In this document: positions 8,307 through 20,749 of the stretch, in pieces | How positions within the stretch are numbered: position 1 is the first letter of the stretch | Layout of the letters: each line of letters starts with the position of its first letter | Assembly (NCBI RefSeq): GCF_000304475.1 | Contig: NC_018941.1 | Span: 744,001 to 808,000 of the forward strand | Length of the DNA stretch: 64,000 nt | Reading direction: 5' to 3' | DNA from: Kazachstania africana CBS 2517 | Lineage: Eukaryota; Ascomycota; Saccharomycetes; Saccharomycetales; Saccharomycetaceae | Notes under the pieces: model-generated | Database searches by the model: none | Told to the model about the DNA's origin: nothing | The model's input: the letters and a program-made list of their open reading frames with translations, nothing else | Position numbers and translations under genes: made by a program

Positions 8307-11300
8307 TTACTTTCTGAATGGAATTTCTGAACGACATAGTGGACATGTGTTGTTTCCTGATGACCTAAACCATTTATACAAACAGGCACCATGGAATCTA
8401 TTCTTACAAGTTGGACAAGTCTTACTTGGTAATTTCCTATCGATGGCATGTAAAATGGAGTAACAAATGGCACATTCTTCAAAACCAGAAAATTGAAGAT
8501 TGACATTCTTGGTGAACAATTCTAATGAGTCTAGAACGGAGCCATTCATGGCAGTAATAACGTGTTGTGTGCTCATTATCCATTGTTTCCATTTTTGTTC
8601 GCTTATACCGACACGTGAGATACCCGACACTTGAATATTACTTAATGGATAGTTGGTTGGTAATCTGAAGGATATCTCCAGTTTCTGTTCATCAATCAAG
8701 TAGCCCGCCTTGATTTCGTTAGTAACCTTATTTATCTTAATTGACAATGATTCATCTTTACCGGTGAGACGATCAATTTTTGAAGATACTTCATTTAATT
8801 CAGCAGTAATCAAAATCGATGAGATGTATTGAGAGACGAACTTCTCTATCTTACTTTGAAGTGATTTGTCCCTAATATTCAGGAACCAGTTTGTTGTAAA
8901 TGAACCAACGCAATTGAATAGTTCATACATGATATGTGCTAGCAATTTCTTACACTCATTTACAATTTCCTCCCTATAAGGTAAGAAACCATTATCTTCT
9001 ACAGTATAGTTTGGAATGGCATGCTGACCTTCTTGATCCCAAAATTTCGTATCTTCTAAATCAACTTGGTCAGCAATAAAAGAAAACATTCTGCTTATCA
9101 AATCTTCATCTTTCAATTGATCAAGGTAGAGTTGACGCAATTTATAAGAAATGTTCTTGAAGTTGGACAACAAAATTACCCAATTCCATAGGTACTTGAT
9201 GAAGACATCCTCATTTTCATATTCAAGGTATTCAGTGGGCATATCTTTTGTTAGCGTTTCAATCAACCTACTTGACAACTTATGTGAGCTTTCTTCATTT
9301 TCGAAGCCATCGTCATTATCAGGTGTTTGCAATCTCTGTTGCGACAACTCATAATCTATTACAGCCTCCTCCTGAATGTGATAGATCATAGGAATGAGAC
9401 AATCTGTTAACAATCTTACACGATTAATACACAGTATGCCATCCTTCGCAAGAAATGCCTCAAAAAATCTGTCAAATGATTTTGAAAGATAGTCAATTTT
9501 AAAATTTTTCAGATTGCTTGCCAAGTCTTTGTAGAACTTTATAGACAACTGATTGTTAAGGTCTAGATGATAATCAACAAAGCATAGTTCAATGACGTTT
9601 TCGGAAATTTCATCTTTGAATTCGGCTGTGTATACATTACTCGTAGCAAAATCTACCTCAACTAAACTCTGATAAAGTTCGAGACAATAGGAACGTAAGT
9701 CTAAAATATAAGGAGTATCACTTATCTGGCACATTGTAACTGAATCAAGTAGTAAAGTGCTGGCCAACTCAATAGCCTTTTTACTTGAATTTCTGACATA
9801 AGGAAAGCTTACTAGTAATCTAAAGAACTTTAATAAGGCCATTCTGATAACTGTAAACTCTGAATCGTAGACTATGTCACTATCCAGCCAGCTTCCGATT
9901 GAATTCAATATCAAATTCAAACGTTGGATAGCTATAGGAACGAAGTCTGCATCCTCCACTCCACTGGGCAACATGCTAATTAAAAGTATCAATGCTCTAT
10001 ATTTTCCTCCAAGCAGTTCTTCAGTTTTGATACCTATTAGCTCAGAAGAAATCAATGTCCTCATCTTAGTCAGTGCTGAATCCTCAGATATCCTTTCTAA
10101 GAGTTCAAGAACTACGGAACAATAGAGATAACCACTACTTGAAATTCCGTTACCTTTTATAACGCTAGTGACAAACTTCTCTATGGCAGGTAGATTATCC
10201 ACAAGCGCACTATGAGACATACCGTCAACCTCGTTGAGCATCGCCTTATATACAACCCTGGCCTTATAAAAGCAAACTACGTCACCCTCACTATGCAAAA
10301 GGAACTGAAAGATGGAATCACTTTTAAAAGTTTCTAAACAACTTATAAAAGACGATAATCCAATACCATAGCGCTCTTGATTCGAGAAAAGAGTATGTTT
10401 GATTTCTGCAAAGTTATCGTTTGGTTTTTCTGAAATTGAGTTGAAATCATTTACCAACTCAGAAATAAGGGTTAGGAACACTATAAGCTCATCCGTTAAG
10501 ACATTGGGTAGGTTTGTCAGAAGGCTATCCAAAAATAAAGCTTCTCTAATAACTTCTTCAACTTTTGAAAGCTCGAGCTCCTTCTGGCTTGTTGGAAGAA
10601 GATATGTGTTTAAACCAAGCGCATTTACGAATGCAATTCTATAATCAATGAAAGGCATCGCGCTAAGGAGTAATCCGTCTAAATCAGATGAAAAAAGCTC
10701 CTGCAATTTTACAGATTGTGAATTCAATAATTCCGTTGTATATTTCAGTACTAATATGTCAAAAATATTGTTAATATCAGAAGAAAAGTGAGCTCTTACG
10801 TATTTCATAATTGTAGACGTCAGCTTTGTCAAAACTTGACTGTTTTCTCCAAAATGAGGTTTGAGGCAACCATATAGCTCTTCAGTAACTTCTTCTGAAA
10901 TAGTAAACATCGCAGTTGATATGAAATCAGTTTCTTTCACTAAAACATCTCGAACCGGAGAAATCATATGCGAAATACCATGTGCAAGATCTTGGATGTT
11001 GCTATTAGCAACACAGTTAGAATACAGCAACATGATATTTTCTTTATCCAGTAAATTGCTTCTCAAAAGAGCGTAATTATCATCAAATTTATAATTTTCA
11101 ATGTATTGCGTAATGAAATCATGGACCACAGTAGATGATGGCGATGAAATAAATTCTTCGAATATGTCAGATGCTAAAGAGTTCAACGTTTCAAGAATTT
11201 TCACTGGAGCAACGTTCAAGGATAAGCTTTCTTCAAAAAATGTTTTCAGTAAAATACTTTTTCCTATCCTTTTTATAAACGCTGTTTTTGTATAAAGTAT

Positions 11301-12989
11301 CAAAAGTTGAGATACTTCGTCATAAATATCAACTTGCACCGCAAATGGAAGTGTATAAATAAAATTCTCAATTTCTTCGGTAAGACACTCCAATCCAGAA
11401 TCTACAAAGAAATCGCATAATTTAAAAACTTCTCTATTATGAGCAATAGTGTCTCTTGGATTTTCATTAAATTTAGTGAATGTTTTTTTTGCCAGTTGCT
11501 GAATATCTTTTTCATTCTCAGAAGAACATGCCAACAACGTAACCAAATTTCCTAAAAATGTAGAGGAAACTCCCTGTTTCTCAACATTCTCTAAATAATT
11601 TTCAATTTCCCGTCTTAAAGTGGTAGAATTTACGACTATTTTAAGGAGAGCTTGTAATTTTACATTTTTTTTCAGATCAATTTTAGTATTAAGTGTCTTT
11701 ATCACATCAGATTGTACACTTTCTTTGACTGTGCTTTCATTTGTATCATTAAGGAAAATTTGATAGTTTTCCCAGAATTCAACAAGAAGTTCGGCACCAA
11801 ATCTCCCTAAGAATGGTTTCTCATACAATCCCTCTGCACCTCTTCTCCAAAGTGGCACCCATTCTGTATCGTAATCCAGTAAACTATGAGACGACGTTTT
11901 CTGGTACAAAGCGAGCATCGAATTAAAGACACCAGGTACAGGACTTGAACATCCTACGAATAGAAAGTTTATAAGTTTCTCTTTAGATGTCTTATCGTAC
12001 ATCCATATTCTTCCATTCTTATATTCATCTAACAGTACAAGCGTGTTGAGTGTGATAGGCGTTATGGAAGAGAACTTCAATATATTTTTTGAATTAACGT
12101 GTGCTAATGATTTGAGAAGTCTTCTAACTGACAACTTCAGAATCTCTTTATGAGATGACAAATACCCTGATTTAAAGAGAATGACAACCAAATGCAGGAT
12201 ACTTTCATACAACTTCAAAATATGAGGAGATTTTAAATTGAAGTTTTTCCAAAGTGATTCCTCGAGTAAAATTTCTTTGAACGTGCTTCTGAATTCAGAA
12301 ATATCTTTTTCCATCTCAAATAGCCTAGTTATTAATAAAACCGCTTGGGTCATCAATCTAGTATACTTGAAATGTGACTCTTCTTTACTAATGTAACGTT
12401 CATCAGATAATGTGTCCTCACTTTCGACTACGACTACTTGCTTCACTAGGCTTAAGATCTGTTCAAAAAACACATCCCACAAGGAGTTAATTTTGTCTTC
12501 ATTATTATTAAAGCATTTTCTCAATTCTTTTAAACATGTTTTACTTACACTAACATCCGTATCGTAGACACCCAGTAAAATCAATGGGATAAAATCTTTC
12601 AAAAATTTTGAAACTTTTCTATTTAATATGCCAATTAAACGAATTGTTATCACATAAGCTTGTGTTCTAATTGGTTTTGATTCATTGACAACTAACTTGG
12701 CAAAAATTTGAGACCAACAAATTAGAAAAATATCATCGGAAATCGATTGCAAGTTTTCATTTGAGGAATCCAGGAGTAATGCCAAATCATTTAAGGCCTT
12801 TTCTTTAGTGGTATCATCCCTTTTCAGTAACGACTTAAATATTAATATCAATTCATTCGAGCCCAATGAACTTAGTAGACCTTGTTCAGGAATCCCATCA
12901 AAAAAATTTAGAGTGATTTTAACACCATTATGGCCCAAACCGTAATCATTACTGTACTGTTGAAACGTATTGACAGCACCAAATGACAT
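8307..12989 (-). CDS. RKR1: RING E3 ubiquitin ligase Rkr1/Ltn1 (ribosome quality control)
   Basis: A 1560-residue protein (1562 in S. cerevisiae) made of a long helical-repeat body and a C-terminal RING-CH domain at about 1506-1553. The zinc ligands are visible in order: CAIC, CPTC, FHGAC and CPLC, with KWF before the last pair. The conserved N-terminus (MSFGAVNTFQQ, DYGLGHNGV) matches Ltn1, the part that contacts Rqc2 and the 60S subunit. Ltn1 ubiquitylates nascent chains stuck on 60S subunits so that Cdc48 can extract them. The gene has the same orientation relative to FAA4 and GAD1 as YMR247C. Confidence 0.95.
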   Translation of the reverse strand: MSFGAVNTFQQYSNDYGLGHNGVKITLNFFDGIPEQGLLSSLGSNELILIFKSLLKRDDTTKEKALNDLALLLDSSNENLQSISDDIFLICWSQIFAKLVVNESKPIRTQAYVITIRLIGILNRKVSKFLKDFIPLILLGVYDTDVSVSKTCLKELRKCFNNNEDKINSLWDVFFEQILSLVKQVVVVESEDTLSDERYISKEESHFKYTRLMTQAVLLITRLFEMEKDISEFRSTFKEILLEESLWKNFNLKSPHILKLYESILHLVVILFKSGYLSSHKEILKLSVRRLLKSLAHVNSKNILKFSSITPITLNTLVLLDEYKNGRIWMYDKTSKEKLINFLFVGCSSPVPGVFNSMLALYQKTSSHSLLDYDTEWVPLWRRGAEGLYEKPFLGRFGAELLVEFWENYQIFLNDTNESTVKESVQSDVIKTLNTKIDLKKNVKLQALLKIVVNSTTLRREIENYLENVEKQGVSSTFLGNLVTLLACSSENEKDIQQLAKKTFTKFNENPRDTIAHNREVFKLCDFFVDSGLECLTEEIENFIYTLPFAVQVDIYDEVSQLLILYTKTAFIKRIGKSILLKTFFEESLSLNVAPVKILETLNSLASDIFEEFISSPSSTVVHDFITQYIENYKFDDNYALLRSNLLDKENIMLLYSNCVANSNIQDLAHGISHMISPVRDVLVKETDFISTAMFTISEEVTEELYGCLKPHFGENSQVLTKLTSTIMKYVRAHFSSDINNIFDILVLKYTTELLNSQSVKLQELFSSDLDGLLLSAMPFIDYRIAFVNALGLNTYLLPTSQKELELSKVEEVIREALFLDSLLTNLPNVLTDELIVFLTLISELVNDFNSISEKPNDNFAEIKHTLFSNQERYGIGLSSFISCLETFKSDSIFQFLLHSEGDVVCFYKARVVYKAMLNEVDGMSHSALVDNLPAIEKFVTSVIKGNGISSSGYLYCSVVLELLERISEDSALTKMRTLISSELIGIKTEELLGGKYRALILLISMLPSGVEDADFVPIAIQRLNLILNSIGSWLDSDIVYDSEFTVIRMALLKFFRLLVSFPYVRNSSKKAIELASTLLLDSVTMCQISDTPYILDLRSYCLELYQSLVEVDFATSNVYTAEFKDEISENVIELCFVDYHLDLNNQLSIKFYKDLASNLKNFKIDYLSKSFDRFFEAFLAKDGILCINRVRLLTDCLIPMIYHIQEEAVIDYELSQQRLQTPDNDDGFENEESSHKLSSRLIETLTKDMPTEYLEYENEDVFIKYLWNWVILLSNFKNISYKLRQLYLDQLKDEDLISRMFSFIADQVDLEDTKFWDQEGQHAIPNYTVEDNGFLPYREEIVNECKKLLAHIMYELFNCVGSFTTNWFLNIRDKSLQSKIEKFVSQYISSILITAELNEVSSKIDRLTGKDESLSIKINKVTNEIKAGYLIDEQKLEISFRLPTNYPLSNIQVSGISRVGISEQKWKQWIMSTQHVITAMNGSVLDSLELFTKNVNLQFSGFEECAICYSILHAIDRKLPSKTCPTCKNRFHGACLYKWFRSSGNNTCPLCRSEIPFRK

Positions 12990-14639
12990 TTATAATCTAA
13001 TCGTTCTCCTTCGTGGGGTTGCGAGCACTTTGTTATGCTATTTTCAAGTGTGAACTGTTTGCTCTGCTTTTTTTTCTGGTCCAGCTGCTTACTACATATT
13101 TGTCACTTCATGCTGAAAAAAATAAAACGACACATTTCGATGAGTTTGTCCAAAAATAGAAGAACGTCAGCATAGCTAAAGATGGAACCTATTTCCACTG
13201 ACCTGATTTTAAAAATTGAATAGTCGATGCTGGAAATATATGGTGAAATTTGAGCATATTAACATATTTTTTGGAGGTAGAAGTGTCTGCCTGATTAAAT
13301 TAAGGTCTGAGGTAAAAAAAAAGTAATCTAGATTGAAAGATTAGGTGGCTACAATGTCTTGCAATCGGTCAGAAAGACATGCATGTGTCATTGAAGATAT
13401 TCTACCTTCATTTCTGTGATTTTGGACATCTGTCGTCGCAGATAACAGTATTCAGGTGTCCGAAATTGTACAAGAAGAAGTGGTTATAACCAAAAATGAA
13501 GTTGACTACAAGAGTTTATGGTCTATTTGAACTGATAGAGACCCTTTAAAAACGAGAGCAAAATTTTATAAAAAGATCAAAGAAAGAAAGAGAGATAGGG
13601 AGGGATGTATACAAATCAGTTCGACATCGGAAAATTACAATTCGAGACAGCTGAACTCATATGATCTATGAGTGATCATAAAACTATCTGGGTGTCTTGC
13701 ATGACTCTTTCTCAACAAATGGTGAGCAGCGCTCGTTTCATAGTTATGAGCTAGAGACTGTCATTAAACACGCCATTAAGAGAGTCAATGATATTTATTC
13801 TCAAAAAATAGTAGTATTAGTTAAGCTCCAAGACTTCTACTGCTTTTGCTCAGTTAGCTCATTGGTGCTTATTCAAATTAACCGGTTTACATTCTTTTGC
13901 GAGCTAAATTATCATAGCATGCATATTACAAGCTAGCTTTTACTCAAATAACTATTTTGATAATACGAGAACTCTAAAACATAAAAGTTTAAGCAAAACT
14001 ACCTACCTCAAGCTCCGCCTATGCGATATACAGCAAGGATATCCACCCGCCACATCTTTATATTTCCTACTCTGATAAGAATGAACGATTTGTATTATCA
14101 AGGAACATGCCAGAAAACATGAAATAATGTGTTTATCATCTAGCTCAATAAACTTTCACTAAGGATACAAACAATGTCCCATGCAAGACGCATACACACA
14201 ACGAGCGTATCGCGGTACCACATAGAGGAACCATATGTCCATCCATTTCCCCTCCGAAAGGGCCACTCAAAAAAATTGCTCTCTCTCCTCAAACTGATAC
14301 TTTCACAGACGTACTATCATACCTATAGAGCAATATACGATCCAGCATTCCCAGCAATAATTGCTCGACTCCTCTACTTCTACTTTTACTTGCGATGGCC
14401 TATTTCATCGAAAATTTTTCTTCGAGCACGGCAAAACGACGCAATGAAACTGACTGAAATTTTTCAGTTTCTTCTCCAGTTTAAAAAAATTTTCAAAGGC
14501 ATATATAGTGTGAAGGAACAAAAGTTCGAGGACGCCTATAGTTGTAGACCAGTGTTGAAGGCGATATCTGGATCATTGCATGTGTGAAAAATATCATATT
14601 TGTCATATATTTATTTGAAAGTTTTGCTCTGCACACAAT
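12990..14639. other. Long divergent region between RKR1 and SPE2
   Basis: 1.65 kb. The only sizeable frame is 14174-14587 (137 codons, ATG start), ending 52 bp before SPE2. Its translation has no recognisable domain and its DNA contains promoter-like elements: CCCCT at 14249-14253 and two RRPE-like A/T blocks near 14410 and 14460. It is more likely SPE2 promoter than a gene, though a frame this long in AT-rich DNA deserves a homology search. An AT-rich, purine-biased stretch near 13560-13610 holds nothing recognised. Confidence 0.55.
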
Positions 14640-15878
14640 ATGACTGTGACAATTAAAGAATTAACAAATCATTCCTACATCGATCATGAATTGTCTGCAA
14701 CTTTAGATTCGACTGAAGCATTCGAAGGCCCAGAAAAGTTACTCGAAATTTGGTTCTACCCAAACAAGACTGCCATCCCTGTCCCAAAGGCGAAGACTTT
14801 GAGATCGATAGCAGTTGAAAAATGGGTCCATATCTTAAAATTGGTCAAATGTGACGTTTTATCAATCAAATCCACAGATACAATGGATGCTTTCTTATTA
14901 AGTGAATCATCTCTCTTCGTTTACGATCATAAAATTACTTTAAAAACATGCGGCACTACCACCACGTTATTCTGTCTGGAAGAATTGTTCAACGTTATTG
15001 AACATGAATTAGATTGGGATTTAAAACACGAGGATAAAAAGTACTTCCCATACAAGGTGTTTTACTCGAGAAGATGCTTTATGTTCCCACTAAAACAGCG
15101 TTCCATTCACAAAAATTGGAATGATGAAGTCGATTATTTGAATAAATTTTTCTGTTACGGTAAGAGTTACATGGTTGGCAGAAACAACCAAGATGATCAC
15201 TGGAACCTATACGTCAGTGACACTAGAAAAGATATGCAATCAGAAGAAAATGCCGAAAATGAAAATGATGAAACCTTAGAAATACTAATGACAGGTCTAG
15301 ATCCTGCATGTGCTGATAAGTTTGTCTGTAATAGGGAAGTGAAAGATGTTGTATTCTCAGAAAATAACGACAACAAATCGAATGATGACGCTGATGATGA
15401 AGGCCATCTACTCGGTTACAACATGACAAAGAAGACCAGATTAGACAAAGTTTATGAAACTGATTCAAATGTTTCTTTCCATCATGATGCATTTGCATTT
15501 TCTCCTTGTGGTTACTCATCAAACATTATTCTACAAAATGAGTACTATTACACATTACACGTCACACCAGAGAAGGGTTGGTCCTACGCATCGTTTGAAA
15601 GTAACGTTCCAGTCAGTCTATTAGCCCAGCAAACTGGCAAAGAACAAGACAATATTGACGTTTTTGGTAGAGTCCTAGACGTTTTTAAACCAAAAGATTT
15701 ATGTTTAACTTTTTTCGCCAAAAGTATGTCAAATCCATCTTTCCAAAAATTAATGAAAATGAGCAAGAACTCAATACCACACTATAAAAAAATGGATAGA
15801 ATCATTTACGATTTAGATGATTATCAATTACTATACTACAAATTTCAACGTGAAGAAGATGTAGATGGAAAAATATGA
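14640..15878 (+). CDS. SPE2: S-adenosylmethionine decarboxylase proenzyme
   Basis: A 412-residue proenzyme (396 in S. cerevisiae). The self-cleavage site is FLLSE|SSLFV, so Glu89-Ser90 is cut and Ser90 becomes the pyruvoyl cofactor. The catalytic cysteine is in KTCGTTT (C104), and the HHDAFAFSPCGYSSN block holds the processing residues. The extra length is mostly an acidic Asn/Glu/Asp-rich insertion at about 200-255. The enzyme supplies decarboxylated AdoMet for spermidine and spermine synthesis. S. cerevisiae SPE2 (YOL052C) is on chromosome XV next to DDR2, the duplicate of HOR7 near GAD1, so its place beside GAD1 here fits the shared pre-duplication order. Confidence 0.95.
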   Translation: MTVTIKELTNHSYIDHELSATLDSTEAFEGPEKLLEIWFYPNKTAIPVPKAKTLRSIAVEKWVHILKLVKCDVLSIKSTDTMDAFLLSESSLFVYDHKITLKTCGTTTTLFCLEELFNVIEHELDWDLKHEDKKYFPYKVFYSRRCFMFPLKQRSIHKNWNDEVDYLNKFFCYGKSYMVGRNNQDDHWNLYVSDTRKDMQSEENAENENDETLEILMTGLDPACADKFVCNREVKDVVFSENNDNKSNDDADDEGHLLGYNMTKKTRLDKVYETDSNVSFHHDAFAFSPCGYSSNIILQNEYYYTLHVTPEKGWSYASFESNVPVSLLAQQTGKEQDNIDVFGRVLDVFKPKDLCLTFFAKSMSNPSFQKLMKMSKNSIPHYKKMDRIIYDLDDYQLLYYKFQREEDVDGKI

Positions 15879-16367
15879 TACACTATATACTTGATAGAAA
15901 AAGAAAAAGATCATAGAAGAGGGAAATTAAGCTAACTCCCTATAGATTTCAAACTTGCTTTCTAAAATCATGTCATTACCTCTTCCCTACCAACAACAGC
16001 TTTGCAGAAACCAATGAATACCAATATTTTATTTATATATTTGTGTAATTTAAATTATATTTCCGGTGCATACAACACATCATTATACATCTTTAAGATG
16101 ATAAGGAAGATAAAAAAAGGAGTAGGAGCCCCCACTCACTTTAAGGGTATGGCAAACTACCGGCATCTTGTCAAGAAACAGAATGAGACCACTATGAATT
16201 GTTGTAAAATGCTACTACATCCTGGTAGCTTCCCTTGTCAAAGGATGTGTACATGCCGAATTCTGATATAAAGCCATGAAAAATCAAGTCGAAAAAGAAC
16301 AAAATGGTTTTGACATCCCCTTAAATTAAAACGATCAAGAGTACATAGCTCAATTGACTTTATAAAG
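15879..16367. other. Intergenic between SPE2 and GAD1
   Basis: 490 bp holding the SPE2 3' region and the GAD1 promoter. An 89-codon frame at 16002-16271 has no conserved features and is not called. No strong factor sites were seen. Confidence 0.6.
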
Positions 16368-18164
16368 ATGCTACATAGACATTCAGCTAAACATAGAAAT
16401 CCTAGAACAGTATTCACTCATAAAAAGAGTGATTTACCACCTGAATCGAAGCTACTTTCATACCAGGAGCAAGAACTGGAAAAGGGAAAACTGTCCGGAG
16501 TTGAGTCTGTAGATGATGCGAGACCTACGCTTGCTAATAAGTATAAGATTCCAAAGCAGGGAATTGAAGAGAAGTATGCTTATCAGCTGGTTCATAACGA
16601 GTTGACATTGGATGGTAATCCTCATTTGAATCTGGCTAGCTTTGTCAATACTTACAGTACCGATGAGGCAAAAAGACTAATTACAGAAAATTTAAATAAA
16701 AATCTGGCAGATAACGACGAATATCCTCAATTGATTGAGATTACTCAACGCTGTATATCAATCTTATCACAATTATGGCATTGCGACGAAAACATGGAAC
16801 CAATGGGCTGTAGTACCACTGGTTCATCTGAAGCTATTATGTTAGGTGGCCTGGCAATGAAAAAGAATTGGGTTAAAAAGATGGAGAAAGCTGGGAAACC
16901 AATTGATAAACCAAATATTGTTATGTCATGTGCCTGTCAAGTTGCATTAGAGAAATTCGCTAGATATTTTGACGTTGAATGTAGATTAGTGCCTGTCAGT
17001 GCTAAATCTCATCACATGCTAGACCCTTCTTTATTGCACGAGTACGTTGATGAAAATACTATTGGATTGTTTGTAATTATGGGTACCACTTATACCGGCC
17101 ATTTAGAGGATGTAGAAGACGTTTCCAATACCCTTACTAAATTGGAAAAGGAGCATCCCGAATGGTCAAACACACAAATTCCCATTCATGTCGATGGTGC
17201 CTCTGGTGGTTTTATAGTTCCATTTGCCTTTGAAAATTCTCATATGAAGGAATTTGGCTTGGAACGCTGGGCTTTTAATAACCCAAGGGTCGTTAGTATA
17301 AACACTAGTAGTCATAAATTTGGTCTCACTACACCGGGTTTAGGTTGGGTTCTTTGGAAGGATGAAGCTTACTTACCTCAAGAATTGAGGTTCAGATTAA
17401 AGTATTTGGGTGGTGTTGAGGAAACATTTGGTCTGAATTTTTCAAGGCCTGGTTTTCAAGTGGTTCACCAATATTTTAACTTTATATCAAAGGGAGCTGC
17501 TGGCTACAGAGAAACTTTTAGAAGATCTTTATTCGTTGCAAGAGTGTTTTCGCACGGGTTACTAACTTCTAATAAGCTAAAGGGATGTTTTGATATTGTC
17601 AGTAGCATTCACGAGAAAATTACTGATTCATCTACTCCAAAAGGGGTAAATGAATACTGGGAATCTCCAAGTTTATTCAAACCAGGTGTCCCACTAGTTG
17701 CCTTTAAATTAACAAAAGAATTTCAAGCTGAATATTCTGAGATTCCCCAAGTCCTCATTTCATCTATGTTGAGAGCTAGAGGTTGGATTATTCCTAATTA
17801 TCCATTACCAAAATCAACTGATGAATCTGACAAGGATGAAGTGTTAAGGGTTGTATTTAGACATGAAATGAAGCTAGATTTGGCACAGTTACTACTTTTC
17901 GATATCGAAATGGTCATGCAAAGATTGGTCAATTCATACAGGAGAGTTTGTATGCATGTTGATAAGAAATTGACTGAGTCGGACGAGAGTAAGGGATTAA
18001 GACGTAGCTTCATTTATGATATGCTATTGACGTTAGCATCTCCAGAAGGGGAAGAAATTTCTGAAGGTGATTTGAATGCAAAAGAGGACGAACTCAATAA
18101 AAAGCATAAGAAGAAGCAAGAAATCAGAGAACGTACTTCCAGAAACTACAGAGGCACATGCTGA
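16368..18164 (+). CDS. GAD1: Glutamate decarboxylase
   Basis: A 598-residue group II PLP decarboxylase (585 in S. cerevisiae). The cofactor lysine is K317 in SINTSSHKFG; upstream are GCSTTGSSEAIMLGG (phosphate contact) and HVDGASGGF (the Asp that binds the pyridine ring). The C-terminal tail is basic and charged, ending NYRGTC. The enzyme turns glutamate into GABA and CO2, feeding the GABA shunt and helping NADPH balance under oxidative stress. It is the last gene of the collinear left block; on chromosome XIII the next genes would be GTO3, HOR7 and YMR252C, which are not here. An inversion breakpoint lies just downstream. Confidence 0.95.
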   Translation: MLHRHSAKHRNPRTVFTHKKSDLPPESKLLSYQEQELEKGKLSGVESVDDARPTLANKYKIPKQGIEEKYAYQLVHNELTLDGNPHLNLASFVNTYSTDEAKRLITENLNKNLADNDEYPQLIEITQRCISILSQLWHCDENMEPMGCSTTGSSEAIMLGGLAMKKNWVKKMEKAGKPIDKPNIVMSCACQVALEKFARYFDVECRLVPVSAKSHHMLDPSLLHEYVDENTIGLFVIMGTTYTGHLEDVEDVSNTLTKLEKEHPEWSNTQIPIHVDGASGGFIVPFAFENSHMKEFGLERWAFNNPRVVSINTSSHKFGLTTPGLGWVLWKDEAYLPQELRFRLKYLGGVEETFGLNFSRPGFQVVHQYFNFISKGAAGYRETFRRSLFVARVFSHGLLTSNKLKGCFDIVSSIHEKITDSSTPKGVNEYWESPSLFKPGVPLVAFKLTKEFQAEYSEIPQVLISSMLRARGWIIPNYPLPKSTDESDKDEVLRVVFRHEMKLDLAQLLLFDIEMVMQRLVNSYRRVCMHVDKKLTESDESKGLRRSFIYDMLLTLASPEGEEISEGDLNAKEDELNKKHKKKQEIRERTSRNYRGTC

Positions 18165-19882
<1,718 letters not shown>

Positions 19883-20749
19883 TTGACACTGGGTAAGATT
19901 TACATGGCATTTTTATTTTGATATAGATATTTTTTCTTAGTCTGATATACTTACTAGAAAAAAGGTAAAAATTTGTTTATTAACAAGTCTCTTCTTGCAA
20001 GAGACCATGGGTCTTAGAACGGAGGACTTGCTAGAAAACTACATCTTGTCTGAGGCAACGAAAGCAAATATCAATGAGCTGCACTTCATTCGAGGGGTCA
20101 TCCGTAAGAAATTCAGTTCGAAGATGTACTATTTATTTGGCATCTCATTACGTCTAGCGTCACATAAGCAACACAGTGCCGTGATTTAGAGTAAATGAGC
20201 CTAGCACCTTCTCTTTATCCGTATTCGACTAGCTCTTAACCTTAACATATTCGAAACTTTTGGCTTGTAAACTTCCCCTTACACTGGACTTCAAAAGCCC
20301 TATATACTTTCTATGTTGTATCTACGTGTCTCAAAGCCTGTGGGGTAAGACTTCCTTGACAGAACAGTCTAGATCTGTGAGTGTCTAATACATAGAAGAT
20401 ATTGCATACTGCAGCATTGCGTTTCTTGATGACTTCTCTTACTCTCAGCTCACAGGAATTCCTGTTGAGTACAGAAGTATAAGCTCCTTCTCCTCGTATC
20501 ACATACCATGAATAGCTTTATAAGTTTCTAAGAGCGCTGTAGAGCTTCAAATGTATCACATCTCTTTACTAAAACGTCTTCCAAGTAGATTTTTCAGAAA
20601 AAAATGTAAACACCGAACATCGAAAATATTCAGTATTGATAAACGTAGCCAAACAGTATTTAAACAAAAACATTCATAGTCGTATAACAGCTTGACAAGC
20701 ACCCCATTTGAAACCAATTACTTGTGATTGGAACCTTTTGCATTATAGA
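19883..20749. other. Intergenic between the OPRTase gene and RRN9
   Basis: 870 bp. Two small frames (19995-20189 plus, 20311-20502 minus) lack recognisable features. A GC-richer part near 20,270-20,480 contains the perfect 14-bp palindrome ACAGGAATTCCTGT (20452-20465). No RNA gene was recognised. Confidence 0.55.

Noticed and set aside
16002..16271. 89-codon frame between SPE2 and GAD1
   Set aside because: No conserved motif, and it lies in the expected 3' UTR and promoter.
20311..20502. 63-codon minus frame and GC-rich patch before RRN9
   Set aside because: Looked briefly like a decayed gene (VREVIKKRNAAV) but no family could be recognised.
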